A stretch of DNA of 19,976 nt from Phoronis ovalis (lineage: Eukaryota; Phoronida; Phoronidae): positions 3,399 to 23,374 of the forward strand of contig JAOXYB010077610.1 of the NCBI GenBank assembly GCA_028565635.1. The letters run 5' to 3'. The position numbers and the translations under genes were made by a program. This document shows, piece after piece, positions 9,331 to 19,068 of the stretch (positions are counted from its first letter, which is position 1; every line of letters starts with the position of its first letter). The notes under the pieces are model-generated. The model worked only from the letters and a program-made list of their open reading frames with translations, ran no database searches and had not been told where the DNA came from.

Positions 9331-11358
9331 ATGACCAGGCGATTTTTTTTTACAGTTTTGTTCTGTTCAGTAGGAATGTTATTAACGTACTTCACAATAG
9401 TGCACAGAATGAAAGATATCCCAAACATACAGTTTAATCCGTTGGCAGCAGTAAATTTTAGTTTTCCCTTTCAAATACATGTAAGCACATCTTCTCGAAA
9501 AGAAGAGTATTTCCCAACAGAGGGAAGTGGTTTAAGTAATAATATGACAATCATACAAACGAAAAACATTTTATGTACCATTCCTAATTTATATCCGTTT
9601 GATGAAAGTACTAAAACGTTTGTGCGTAAACTAAATCAATTAGTATGCAAGTATAAACCTGACTTGACATACATCAAAGATGGAGTTCTGATACTCAACG
9701 AAACTGCTCGAGATTTAGAATACAAAAATACTTACGGTTATTGTTATTACAGGGAATTTGATAGACAAGAAGGAAAAGACAATGGTAACAATTTATTTAA
9801 AGAATACAAAAACTTTACAAAAAGTGTACTTGTCGAAGGAGACTTTGTTCAAGTGGAGTGCTTTCAAGGAAATGAAACTAAAATCCCTGTATATTCTAAT
9901 ATTCACGCACACGTGTCAAACTACGGACACGAAGGAGCTGATAAAAAAGTAGCAAACTGGAAAACATATAAGCAGTCCTTCTCAGAAAATCTTAGTGTAT
10001 TGTTATTTTTTCATGATGGTCTTTCGAGATTAAATGCAATGCGTCAGTTGCCGAAAACTTACAAATTGTTTACAGAAACGTTACAAGGAATTGTCATGAA
10101 AGGGTATCATTCTGTTGGTTTGAATTCTTTCCCAAACTTAGTACCATTAACAACAGGAAAAACAGAATCGGAATTACCAAACCTTTACAAAGATCCAAAG
10201 CCATTCATAGATATTTATCCAATAATATGGAAAAACTTTTCTAATAACGATTACATAACATTTTATTTAGAAGACAAAACATTCGCCAGTTTTAACTATC
10301 TAATAAAAGGTTTTAACAAGAAGCCCACTGACTACTATGCCCGTCCATTTTTCTTGGAGATGGAGCGACAAGAGCATAACAGCATAAACAAATCAGCGAA
10401 TTATTGTTTTCGAGGTCAACCAATTTTTAAAATTGCTGCAGAGTATTTACAGGAGTTTCTTGTTAAATATTCAAAAACACCATATTTTGCATTTTACTTT
10501 TTGAACGATTTGAGTCATGATTATTTAAATCCTATTCAGTATGCTGACGACTATTACTTTGAATTGTTTTCTAATCTGTACAGTAACGGTCACCTTGATA
10601 ACACATTAATATTATTTCTAAGTGACCATGGAAACCGGTATGATGCTATACGTACAACAGCTATAGGTCGAATGGAAGAACGTTTACCCTTAATGATTAT
10701 GACATTTCCAAAACAATTCCGCGAAAATTATTCCGACATTATCAGCGTTCTTGAAGAGAATTCTAACCGGCTGGTTACTCCATTCGATCTATACGAAACG
10801 TTATTGGATGTACTTAATTTTAACATGGAACTTAGAACGTACACAAAAGATGAAAGGGGGTTAAGTTTATTTGGAGAGATGCCGCTATCACGTACGTGCG
10901 AAAGTGCAGGGGTACCAGGTGCGTTCTGTGTATGCAGACAACAAGCACAGGTTGCTGTTAATACATCGGATGTAGTGGATGCCTCAAAAGTAGCGGTTAA
11001 GGCAATAAACGATATTTTAGCTAGGTATAATTACAGTTCCACTTGCCACATTCTTAACATCTCTCGTGTATTAGCAGCTTATAAATCCGGGGCTGTGGGA
11101 AAACAAATTATTCAAGGATACTTTGAATCCGACAAAATGGTAAAGAATCTTTTTCAAGATTACCTTATTATGTATGAAACCAAACCTGGAAATGCTAGAT
11201 TTGAACAAATTATACGAACGTATCCAAATAAAACTTCATGCAATAAAACTGTTGGACCCATAAGTAGAATTAATAAATATGGAGATACATCCTGGTGTGT
11301 AACTAACTTTTCCATTCTGAGGAATTATTGTTACTGTAAACAGCAAAGACGACATTGA
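9331..11358 (+). CDS. DUF229-family protein, copy 1 (alkaline phosphatase/sulfatase-like fold)
   Basis: Seen: an intronless 675-residue frame from ATG 9331. An Arg-rich start (MTRR) precedes a membrane segment at about 5-24 with no clear cleavage site, so it is likely a type II signal anchor with a lumenal or extracellular body. Many N-glycosylation sequons (e.g. NFS 42, NMT 71, NET 123, NFT 161) and a Cys-rich tail fit the secretory route. Family motifs: FFHDGLSRLN (227-235) with metal-ligand Asp229, RQLPKTYKLF, GYHSVGLNSFPNL (258-270) with candidate nucleophile Ser266, LNDLSHDYLN (391-400), SDHG (431-434) and GRMEERLP (446-453). Known: DUF229 proteins resemble phosphatases and sulfatases in the alkaline-phosphatase superfamily; most have no proven substrate. 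Odd: families I recall have an Asp before the nucleophile (DNTFPNL), here Leu-Asn-Ser, so activity is uncertain. A LINE begins about 40 bp after the stop. Confidence 0.9.
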   Translation: MTRRFFFTVLFCSVGMLLTYFTIVHRMKDIPNIQFNPLAAVNFSFPFQIHVSTSSRKEEYFPTEGSGLSNNMTIIQTKNILCTIPNLYPFDESTKTFVRKLNQLVCKYKPDLTYIKDGVLILNETARDLEYKNTYGYCYYREFDRQEGKDNGNNLFKEYKNFTKSVLVEGDFVQVECFQGNETKIPVYSNIHAHVSNYGHEGADKKVANWKTYKQSFSENLSVLLFFHDGLSRLNAMRQLPKTYKLFTETLQGIVMKGYHSVGLNSFPNLVPLTTGKTESELPNLYKDPKPFIDIYPIIWKNFSNNDYITFYLEDKTFASFNYLIKGFNKKPTDYYARPFFLEMERQEHNSINKSANYCFRGQPIFKIAAEYLQEFLVKYSKTPYFAFYFLNDLSHDYLNPIQYADDYYFELFSNLYSNGHLDNTLILFLSDHGNRYDAIRTTAIGRMEERLPLMIMTFPKQFRENYSDIISVLEENSNRLVTPFDLYETLLDVLNFNMELRTYTKDERGLSLFGEMPLSRTCESAGVPGAFCVCRQQAQVAVNTSDVVDASKVAVKAINDILARYNYSSTCHILNISRVLAAYKSGAVGKQIIQGYFESDKMVKNLFQDYLIMYETKPGNARFEQIIRTYPNKTSCNKTVGPISRINKYGDTSWCVTNFSILRNYCYCKQQRRH

Positions 11359-11399
11359 AGGTTCCCGGGGGGGGCACGCTCATTCCAAGTGACTGTATA

Positions 11400-12487
11400 T
11401 ATGAATGAAATGAATGAATATTTTATTAGAGGCTTACAAGGCTATTAAATATACATGTAGTTATAAGGAATAAATATTATATATGTTTTAACATTTGTAC
11501 AGAATTTCTTTTCTTGCTAAGTAAGCTGTTCTGACATATTTGGCTGAAGCTCTTATAATACATTCTTTAGAAAATATTAAAACTAATATTTCGTCATCTT
11601 GCAAATCACAAAATTCATTAGAGATTAAATTAAACACTTCAGCAGATATGTCAGTCAGTTCCATCGTGGGTTTATCATAGAAGTCACATTGAAGAATAAA
11701 ATACATGCAGTAATCCCGATCTCTACAGCTCCAGAATATCTACCAGTCTTAGTATGAAGAGGAAGAATGCCTGATCTTATCTGTGCCATGAAAGACCTCA
11801 GTGATCATTGGAATTTTCACATACATTTCAGGTTCAAATTACTTTTAATTCGTCTATAGGTACGTAGCTTTGGTACATACTTCAGCTGTGTGCAGACCAA
11901 GTACTAGATTATTTCTTATAAAAAAAAAACATCAAACGCATATTAGTGTCAAAGCAGCATTTGTTTACAAAAGTATTCGTTGAAAGCCTTAATTGTATAG
12001 CTCTGAAGATCGGTTTCTAGAACAGAGAGTATAGTCCGAATGAAAGACTTGTTTTGTCCTTCATTTTGACTAGTCTGTTCCAAAATCTGATCATATGCAC
12101 CATTCTTCTACAACTATAGTCAGCCGAAGCCATGTCACTAGTAATAGCTGCGTTCGGATGGTTTTCCGAAACCCCACACCCCTACACAGTAATCTAAAAT
12201 TGGTGAAATACAGGCATAAAAAAGTGTAGTAAGTCTTATAGTCCTTTCATTTTTTCCAGAATAACATCTAAATATTGACATCTTTGTTTTATAATAAGTG
12301 GCCGATTACCATAGGAAATTTGAAGTCAGTCAGCAGTGTTTTCTTGATCTGTAATGCACCACATTTGCTTTCTCTTTAAAATACACCATTTACGTAAAGT
12401 GGTTATCATTGTTTGCAAGTTTTCTTCACTGTCACGTAACAATGCAATATCATCTGCGTATAGTAAACTGCTAAGATTAAACTTGTC
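11400..12487 (-). mobile_element. 5'-truncated, degraded non-LTR retrotransposon (LINE) fragment
   Basis: Reading the minus strand from about 12487 down to 11400, the frame gives reverse-transcriptase motif LLYADDIALL (YADD at 12460-12449), then a GVSENHPNAA block (12177-12148). Farther on are an AQIRSGILPLHTKTGRYSG block (about 11800-11735) and a C-terminal block of 72 codons (11706-11488). These are, in order, pieces of the RT and C-terminal region of a CR1/L2/jockey-like LINE ORF2. Stops and frameshifts between blocks mean it is dead. The 3' end carries AATAAAATATTCATTCATTTCATTCAT-like sequence, a microsatellite tail as in CR1/L2-type elements. Only the last 1.1 kb is present, which is typical 5' truncation. 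Clade assignment is uncertain. Confidence 0.8.
11469..11474 (+). terminator. Candidate polyadenylation signal for DUF229 gene 1
   Basis: AATAAA lies about 110 bp after the stop codon, inside the 3' end of the antisense LINE. If used, gene 1 takes its mRNA end from transposon sequence. This is motif evidence only. Confidence 0.3.
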
Positions 12488-12515
12488 TATATGTGGCGCT
12501 ATATGTGGCGCTATA
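12487..12515. repeat. 12-bp tandem duplication at the LINE 5' boundary
   Basis: CTATATGTGGCG occurs at 12487-12498 and 12499-12510, followed by a partial third copy CTATA. It marks the point where LINE homology ends. Confidence 0.85.
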
Positions 12516-13830
12516 TTGGCCTTTTATTTTCAGCCTTCGTTTTTGACCGTGGGATATCTTTTTATGCTTATTTGACAATTATTTTGGTAGGATTATCTCG
12601 AAACAGCTAAAAATTGTGATTCGGTTTTGTGCTAAAATTTACCTTTTTGTTAAATGCGTTTTATATTTCCGAGAAATCAAGGGGGGGTTCATGTATACTG
12701 CATGAGATCGCATCTGTAATATAGGCGAAATGTACTTATTTTCAAGCCATAAATTTGTTCAGCTTTATAACAAATTTAAATATAAAAAAGAGATAAAATT
12801 GCTTATATTTAGTTATATTTTTTATCTACATTTGGTTTGATACACATTTTTAAAAACCTAATCAGCCACTTTAGCAAAATCAGCAATTTATCATAGGTTT
12901 GATTGAATTCATAAAATAAACTAGTTAGATTACAAATTGCTGTTCCGATTTTATGATGAACACATGATGAAATAGTTCAGAAACAAGACGCCGCAATGTA
13001 GGGAGTACAATTTATCCCAGTAAGTAGCATGCTGTATACACTTTGTGTGTGTTCAGGTTGTTTTCTGCATATATCACTACTGTTATATATCTTTATTCTT
13101 TAAGCTTTGGGCGTATAATATTTTGCATATGAGTACAGAAAATCATTAAAAGTCCATAAGAAGTGTCAACAATTAGTTAACATATGCAGTTGCATTAAAT
13201 ATGCAGAATAGAAATTATAATGGATAAAGATAATGATTACTCAGTTTTTTCACAAATATGGTGTTTGTGAAAATATGCAGTGTTCGCAGTACTAAAATTA
13301 TAAAAGAAATCTCATCAGTTTTAATCATAAATAACTGAAACGTCAAAATTCTATTTTTATATTCAATACTGGTAATTTACATCTTTTAAAATTTATTTGG
13401 CAAAAAGTGGTTTTGTTGTTTATTCAATGAGGTACCACGTTTGAATACATTAGTTAACTCAGCCAAGGATAGTAAATGTTTAAACATACTTGTTGCTTTA
13501 ATAAACCTGAAATGATACTTCATAAGCATGCAGTTAGTTTGTGTGCCTTAAAACTGGAAACATGTGTGACGATTCTTTTAATCCCAAAATTATATATATT
13601 GACATTGACATTACATATTGATCTTCAAAAAATAAATTCGTCTATGCAATATATTGCTTTCCATACGTGTCAGTACAGTTACATGCGATGTGGCAGTGAA
13701 AAAGCTTTTTGGAATTACTATTCACATTGGTTAGTTTATCTTTTTATTGTTTTTCTTTTTTCCACACAAACATATGTACAGTCACTGTATTTATAATTCA
13801 AATATGTAACTTGTTTGTGTACTAACATAT
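12516..13830. other. Stretch without a recognised gene
   Basis: AT-rich DNA between the LINE and the DUF229 relic. A 106-codon ATG frame at 13476-13796 has hydrophobic segments but no known domain, and one frame of this length is expected by chance in such a window. A short perfect hairpin lies at 13247-13273. Its last part may be upstream sequence of the broken DUF229 copy. Confidence 0.5.
13247..13273. repeat. Small perfect inverted repeat
   Basis: TTTTCACAAA (13247-13256) and TTTGTGAAAA (13264-13273) form a 10-bp stem with a 7-nt loop. There is no U-run after it and no known role in an animal genome. Confidence 0.7.
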
Positions 13831-13865
13831 ATATTCAGCTTCAGTTTGTGAAACTCTTCCTAAGA

Positions 13866-14215
13866 ATGGCAAGGCGAACATTTACAGCAGTTTTGCTATT
13901 TATATCTTTCGGCACAACGTTCTGAACAGACAGAATTACTGGACAGTTAATTTCATTGGTATAATATTAAATTTTAGTTTTTCATTCCATGTCAGAAACA
14001 TATCAAGTCAAATGGAAGAATTTTTAACAACAATTAGAGCTTCTCTCTCATGAAACGAAAATCAATATACTATCATGGCTGTCACCAAAATAGATAATAT
14101 TTTATATATATGTAATTCCTGAATTATATCCATGTAATGAAAGCATTGCTAATGAATTATTGTATAAACTAGAGCTACATGTAGAAGTGTCAACACTGAC
14201 TTATTTCGTCTCAGA
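13866..14215 (+). pseudogene. Broken 5' fragment of a third DUF229-family gene
   Basis: ATG 13866 starts MARRTFTAVLLFISFG, aligning with the starts of both intact copies, then meets TGA at 13923-13925. Downstream, in shifted frames, are LNFSFSFHVR with SSQMEEFL (matching NFSFPFQIHV and the KEEYF of copy 1) and VIPELYPCNESIANE with LTYFVSE (matching VIPELDPWDKSIGKF and LTYIDDG of copy 2). About 120 codons are recognisable; the catalytic part is absent. A splice acceptor with an upstream TACTAAC branch-point-like motif (13820-13826) precedes it, as in the intact genes. This is a dead, truncated tandem duplicate, not a gene. Confidence 0.85.
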
Positions 14216-15360
14216 ATGCCCCCAAAACAGTTTTCAATTTTTGCAGCATCCTTAAATTTTTATAATAAATCACGTTCCTTAATATTTTTCCCCCACACAA
14301 ACTCTCCAAGTAAGAAAATAAATACCAATGTCCTGTCAACAACTTCCTAATATATAGGAGTAACATTTACCTGTTAAATATCGTGAGATACTCAGCATTA
14401 TCTAGATAAATGATGAGGAGTCACATGGTGGGAACAAATGAGTTTATTTTCTCACCTAGAGTTGTTGCTCTTGATGATTGGTACAAGCGGTGCACGCGCA
14501 TAACAGGCTTCTGGGGTTGTGATTGTAGAATTTATCGTCTGTGCTTGCTTTAATGTTGACCACTAGTGACTGCAAGAAGATACTGGCATATTATCAATCA
14601 TTATGAATGACATTTTATAAGATATTATAATAGAAGAATTGGGTGCCTACTACTTACTACATTAGATAATGGAAGGTTCGATAAGAATGCCGTAGCACTG
14701 GGAATGTGGGCACCTGCTTTGCATCGCATGTAACAAGCTGCATGATACTTAACTAAAACAAGGCTGTGTATCTGTTTTGATTAGGTGAGATCGCTTGAAA
14801 AATTATTCTTCAGTAACATTGGAAATGTAAGAAAGTAACTCCAAAGATTATTTTACGGGAAACACGTAAAATATGTAATATGTAAAAAATAATCTGCGAT
14901 GGTGTTTGTGCAACGGGTACATTGTAAACTAAGATTCATTAGTTTTGATTAAAGCTATGATATCAGTATTCTTTTCTTATATTTCAATGAAACTATACAT
15001 AGCATATCTTATCATCAGTCAATTGATTCGATAAAAAGTTAATTTCATGGGACGATCTGTGATCAGCTGTATATAGATGCAAGTAAGTATTCAAATGGAC
15101 AACGAAACACATCTTGTGATAAAACAGATGTGGTGCTATAAAATTTTCTTGCTGACTATTAATTTACATTACAAATGTAACATAACAGCGGTAAATCTAA
15201 CTACTTGCAATGCTTATTGTGAGTTGCATATAAGAATCTTAAATAAGTACGTTTTGTTATTGCATAACAATGTTTTTGTTGTGATAAAGTTATAATATTA
15301 ATTACACAGTTGCTTTATCATAACGCGTGGCTAGTTGATGTACTAATTATATTTTATTCC
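14216..15360. other. Stretch between the DUF229 relic and copy 2
   Basis: No gene recognised. A 72-codon frame at 15077-15295 has no known features. A stem-forming segment is at 14845-14895. The upstream noncoding exon and promoter of DUF229 copy 2 may lie here, but I cannot place them. Confidence 0.45.
14845..14895. repeat. Imperfect nested inverted repeat
   Basis: An inner perfect pair, TTTTACG (14851-14857) and CGTAAAA (14865-14871), lies inside a wider near-complementary pair, AGATTATTTTAC with GTAAAAAATAATCT (ending at 14895). The two pairings compete for the same left arm. AT-rich; significance is low. Confidence 0.5.
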
Positions 15361-15367
15361 ATTTTAG
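15350..15367 (+). promoter_or_regulatory. Splice acceptor before DUF229 gene 2
   Basis: ATTTTATTCCATTTTAG ending at 15367 is a good 3' splice site 35 nt before ATG 15403. With the matching sites in the other copies it implies a spliced 5' leader. It also argues against extending the protein upstream to the TTG at 15310. Confidence 0.45.
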
Positions 15368-15402
15368 TTCATAGTTGGCTGTACATAATATACTTCATGA
15401 AT

Positions 15403-17445
15403 ATGGCAAGGCGAAGATTTTTAATGGTTTTGCTAATATGCTTCACAGGATTATTAATATATGTATATCTCCCAATTAAGCACAAAACAAAACTATTTCC
15501 AAACACAGAGTTTACGAAACGGATTACTCCGTATGCAGGAGTAAATTTCAGTTTTCCATTTTATAAAGGAAGCGTGTCAACAGAAAATGTTTTCCCGACA
15601 GCAGGAATATCACATAGCAAGCACAACTTGACCACAACCGAAGTAAAAAATCTTTCTTGTGTAATTCCTGAATTAGATCCATGGGATAAAAGCATTGGTA
15701 AGTTTGTCCATAAATTAAAACCACTTAAATGTAAATATAAGCCTGCTCTGACGTATATCGATGATGGAATCCTGAAACTCAATGAAACTGCTCGAGATTT
15801 AGAGTACAAGAATGCTTATAATTATTGTTATTATTGGGAATTTGATAGACAAGATGGACAAGATAATGGTCACAATTTATTTACAGAGGACAGAAACTTT
15901 ACAAAAAGTGTAGTTGTCGAAGGAGATTTTGTTCAAGTGGAGTGCTTTCGGGAAAATGACTCCAAAAACCCTGTATATTCCAATATTCATGCACACGTGT
16001 CAAACTACGGACATGAAGAAGCTGATGAAAAAGCTAAAAAATGGATGAACTATAAGAAGTCTTTATCGGAGAAAGTTAGCGTACTGCTGTTTTTTACTGA
16101 TGGTCTTTCGAGATTAAATGCAATGCGACAATTACCTAAAACATATAAATTGTTTACAGAAACGTTGAATGGAATCGTCATGAAAGGTTATCATTCTGTT
16201 GGCGTGAGCACCTTCCCTAACTTAGTACCATTAACAACAGGAAAAACAGAAGCTGAATTACCAAACGTTTATAAAGATCCAAAACAATTCTTAGACATTT
16301 ATCCTATAATATGGAAAAACTTTTCTGATAACGATTACGTAACATTTTATTCTGAGGATAAAAAATTCTCCACTTTTAACTACCTCAAAAAAGGTTTTAA
16401 TAAGAAACCAACAGACTATTATGCGCGTCCTTATTTCTTGGAGATGGAAGGACAAGAATATGAAATTTATCTCAAGTCAGTTAAATACTGTTATCGAGAT
16501 CAACCAATTTTTAAAATTACTGCGGACTATTTAAAAGAATTTTTAGTTAAATATTCAAAAATACCATATTTTGCATTTCACTTTTTGAACGATTTGAGCC
16601 ATGATTATTTGAATCCCATACAACATGCCGACGATTTTTATTTTAGATATTTTTCTAATCTCTATAGTAATGGTCACCTTGACAACACAGTGGTATTATT
16701 TCTAAGTGACCATGGAAACCGTTACGATGCTATACGTACAACAGCTATAGGTCGAATGGAAGAACGTCTACCCTTAATGATTATGACAATTCCAAAACAA
16801 TTCCGCGAAAATTATTCCCATGTTATCAACATCTTCGAAAAGAATTCAAACCGTTTGGTTACTCCATTTGATTTGCACGCTACATTATTGGACATACTTA
16901 AAGTAAACATGAAATTTAGAATATACGAGAAAGATAAAAGAGGGTTAAGTTTATTTGGAGAGATGCCATTATCACGAACATGTGATACTGCAGGTGTACC
17001 AGATGCATTCTGTGTATGCAGACAACAAGCACCGGTGGCTGTTAATACGTCGGATGTTGTGCAAGCCTCATTAGTAGCAGTCAAGACAATAAACGATATT
17101 TTAGCTAAATATAATTACAGTTCCACTTGTCATATTCTTCACGTCTCTCGCATTTTCGCAGCTTATAAATCCGGGGATGTGGGAAAGCAAATTATTCAAG
17201 GATATTATAAATTTGACAAACAGGTAAAGAATTTTTTCCAAGACTACCTCATTGTGTATGAAACCGAACCAGGAAATGCTAAATTTGAACAAATAATACG
17301 ATTGTATCCAAATAAACCCTCATGGAATAAAACTGTTGGACCCATAAGCAGAATTAATAAATATGGAGATACATCATGGTGTGTAACCACCTTTTACATT
17401 CTGAGAAATTATTGTTACTGCAAACATCAGAGGGATAATTGGTGA
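15403..17445 (+). CDS. DUF229-family protein, copy 2 (alkaline phosphatase/sulfatase-like fold)
   Basis: Seen: an intronless 680-residue frame. I choose ATG 15403 (MARRRF) over ATG 15397 because it aligns with the starts of the other two copies; the frame extends upstream only through non-ATG codons. A signal-anchor segment lies at about 6-24. The order of motifs equals copy 1: FFTDGLSRLN (Asp233), RQLPKTYKLF, GYHSVGVSTFPNL with candidate nucleophile Thr270, LNDLSHDYLN (395-404), SDHG (435-438), GRMEERLP and a Cys-rich C-terminus. Long blocks are identical to copy 1, showing a fairly recent duplication. Odd: Val-Ser replaces the Asp-Asn expected before the nucleophile, and a Cys of copy 1 (Cys636, TSCNKT) is Trp here (PSWNKT). 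Known: the family is probably phosphatase/sulfatase-like in fold; substrate unknown. Likely membrane-anchored in the Golgi or at the cell surface. Confidence 0.9.
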   Translation: MARRRFLMVLLICFTGLLIYVYLPIKHKTKLFPNTEFTKRITPYAGVNFSFPFYKGSVSTENVFPTAGISHSKHNLTTTEVKNLSCVIPELDPWDKSIGKFVHKLKPLKCKYKPALTYIDDGILKLNETARDLEYKNAYNYCYYWEFDRQDGQDNGHNLFTEDRNFTKSVVVEGDFVQVECFRENDSKNPVYSNIHAHVSNYGHEEADEKAKKWMNYKKSLSEKVSVLLFFTDGLSRLNAMRQLPKTYKLFTETLNGIVMKGYHSVGVSTFPNLVPLTTGKTEAELPNVYKDPKQFLDIYPIIWKNFSDNDYVTFYSEDKKFSTFNYLKKGFNKKPTDYYARPYFLEMEGQEYEIYLKSVKYCYRDQPIFKITADYLKEFLVKYSKIPYFAFHFLNDLSHDYLNPIQHADDFYFRYFSNLYSNGHLDNTVVLFLSDHGNRYDAIRTTAIGRMEERLPLMIMTIPKQFRENYSHVINIFEKNSNRLVTPFDLHATLLDILKVNMKFRIYEKDKRGLSLFGEMPLSRTCDTAGVPDAFCVCRQQAPVAVNTSDVVQASLVAVKTINDILAKYNYSSTCHILHVSRIFAAYKSGDVGKQIIQGYYKFDKQVKNFFQDYLIVYETEPGNAKFEQIIRLYPNKPSWNKTVGPISRINKYGDTSWCVTTFYILRNYCYCKHQRDNW

Positions 17446-17546
17446 TAGCATTAGTGGAAGAAAACATTTTCATTCTAATATGTAAACGTAAAAGCAAAAG
17501 AACATAGAGTAAGTTAAAGGCTCGTCATGATAATTAAATTTCCACT

Positions 17547-17677
17547 TTTTAAATAAGCTATTACATACACCATGTGATGTAATGATACGAAATCAATGAA
17601 TTTCATCCATGAGCACGTGGAATCGATGGTGTTCATTTTGCTGTGATATGCGATGCATGCAACTAGCTTATTTAAAA
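17547..17677. repeat. Inverted repeat with 14-bp arms
   Basis: TTTTAAATAAGCTA (17547-17560) is exactly complementary to TAGCTTATTTAAAA (17664-17677) across 103 bp. Just inside the left arm, TTACAT (17561-17566) and ATGTAA (17577-17582) form a second stem. It may be a small non-autonomous fold-back element or a structured 3' UTR part of DUF229 copy 2. Confidence 0.6.
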
Positions 17678-17766
17678 TGTAACTAATGTTTGATTGCAAT
17701 GGCCTGCTAACTGATTATTAAACGTAGTTATATTCAAATATTTTTTTTACTTCTTTATTCAGTGTA

Positions 17767-17772
17767 AATAAA
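17767..17772 (+). terminator. Candidate polyadenylation signal for DUF229 gene 2
   Basis: AATAAA, followed closely by another partial match, lies about 320 bp after the stop codon, the first such motif downstream. It would give a modest 3' UTR. Motif evidence only. Confidence 0.35.
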
Positions 17773-17913
17773 ATAAATTCTGGCTAATATATTATACAAG
17801 AATGGATGTTTTTTTCCCAAATTCCTGCATAGAACGCATCGCAGCTGCTGATCTGTATTCCTTCTAGTCTCCTTTGAAATTTGGTCCATACACCCACTCG
17901 TTCAATAACAACA

Positions 17914-17997
17914 TCACGTTATTCACATTCGGAAAAATCTGTTTCCTGTATTGGATGAAACAGATTTTTCTAACAAACTGTTAATGTCATGACGTGA
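17914..17997. repeat. Compound fold-back element
   Basis: Inner arms GAAAAATCTGTTTC (17932-17945) and GAAACAGATTTTTC (17957-17970) pair perfectly over an 11-nt loop. Outer arms TCACGTTATTCACATT (17914-17929) and AATGTCATGACGTGA (17983-17997) also pair, with a small internal mismatch. Both nested stems share one axis. It could be a short MITE-like element; it lacks the even stem expected of a microRNA precursor. Confidence 0.7.
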
Positions 17998-19068
17998 ATA
18001 TTTTTTGGTGACTGCTTAAAATTTAGAAACATTTTATCTGTTTTAATTATGAAAACACTAAAATAATTATTTATAATCCTTCAGAATGGGTGTGATAAAA
18101 CAAAAGGCTCAAATCCGGTTTCAGATGGTGCGATTTATTTGTTAAAACCGTCGGTAACTCAACCATTTTTGTATAAACATACATTGATTTTCGTATGATT
18201 TTTTTTGACATGTGATGTTACATTTATAAAATGTGACGTTGCATTCTTCATTTTTAAGAAGGCATGTTTCTTGGGCAAAGAAATTCAGTTTTATGATGTT
18301 TATAAAATATTTAAATCCTTTCTTATCGGGTTCACAACGTTTTTATTAATATTATAGCTATAATATAAAATATTATATGTTTTTGTTGATCAAGCTAATG
18401 CTAAATACTAAAAAAAAAATGAAATCTGAATAAATGTATACAAACAGGGAACGTCATTGATAAAAGTGACTGCTTGTTCTACGTGAAAATACTGAAAATA
18501 GAATAAAAGATGTGTCTTATTTTCTAAATATTTGCTGAAATTTTGAATTTGTTTCATTGCCATGTTTCGAAGTTAATTTTAGAATACATGTATATTCTGG
18601 GAAACCTGGTAGCCGCTTTCTAGTAAGATAGAGTTTGTTTTGGCATGGCTTATTCAATTTAAATTGAAACGAATTTTATATATTGACAAGGAAAATCTTC
18701 AATTGTATACGCAATCTTTCACAGCAAAATGTTTCTATTTGCTGCAGATTATTACCGCAGCTGAGAGGCATAGTCAACTGATAAACGTCCACGGCACCTC
18801 TTTTGAGTTCTCATATTTCTGAAGAAATAAATTGCGTTTCTAACAAAATATGTATAAAATGAAGCCAAGCTCTCTTCGTCAAGTTTACAATATTTACAAA
18901 CTGTTTAAAGTTTAAACTATTCATATGAAAATCAGTATTTTAGTGCGCATTCATTTTTTAAACAACAGTAAAATTATTCTTTTTTCATCCCATATAACAA
19001 ATAATTTACCGATAATTAGCCCAGGTGTTGCTTTGAGCGACGTAGATGAGAGTGCTTATTTGTAGACT
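17998..19068. other. Stretch without a recognised gene
   Basis: About 1.1 kb of AT-rich DNA. It contains the palindrome ATTATAGCTATAAT at about 18351-18364 and a short open frame at 18640-18822 with no known motif. Nothing else was recognised. Confidence 0.5.

Noticed and set aside
13476-13796. A 106-codon ATG frame with hydrophobic segments
   Set aside because: No domain or motif. Frames of this length are expected about once by chance in 20 kb of AT-rich DNA on both strands.
15310-15402. N-terminal extension of DUF229 copy 2 with an extra hydrophobic segment
   Set aside because: It starts at TTG, contains a good splice acceptor at 15367 and does not match the starts of the other two copies, which align with ATG 15403.
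17914-17997. microRNA precursor
   Set aside because: The two stems are separated by very unequal spacers, so there is no continuous miRNA-like stem of about 22 bp.
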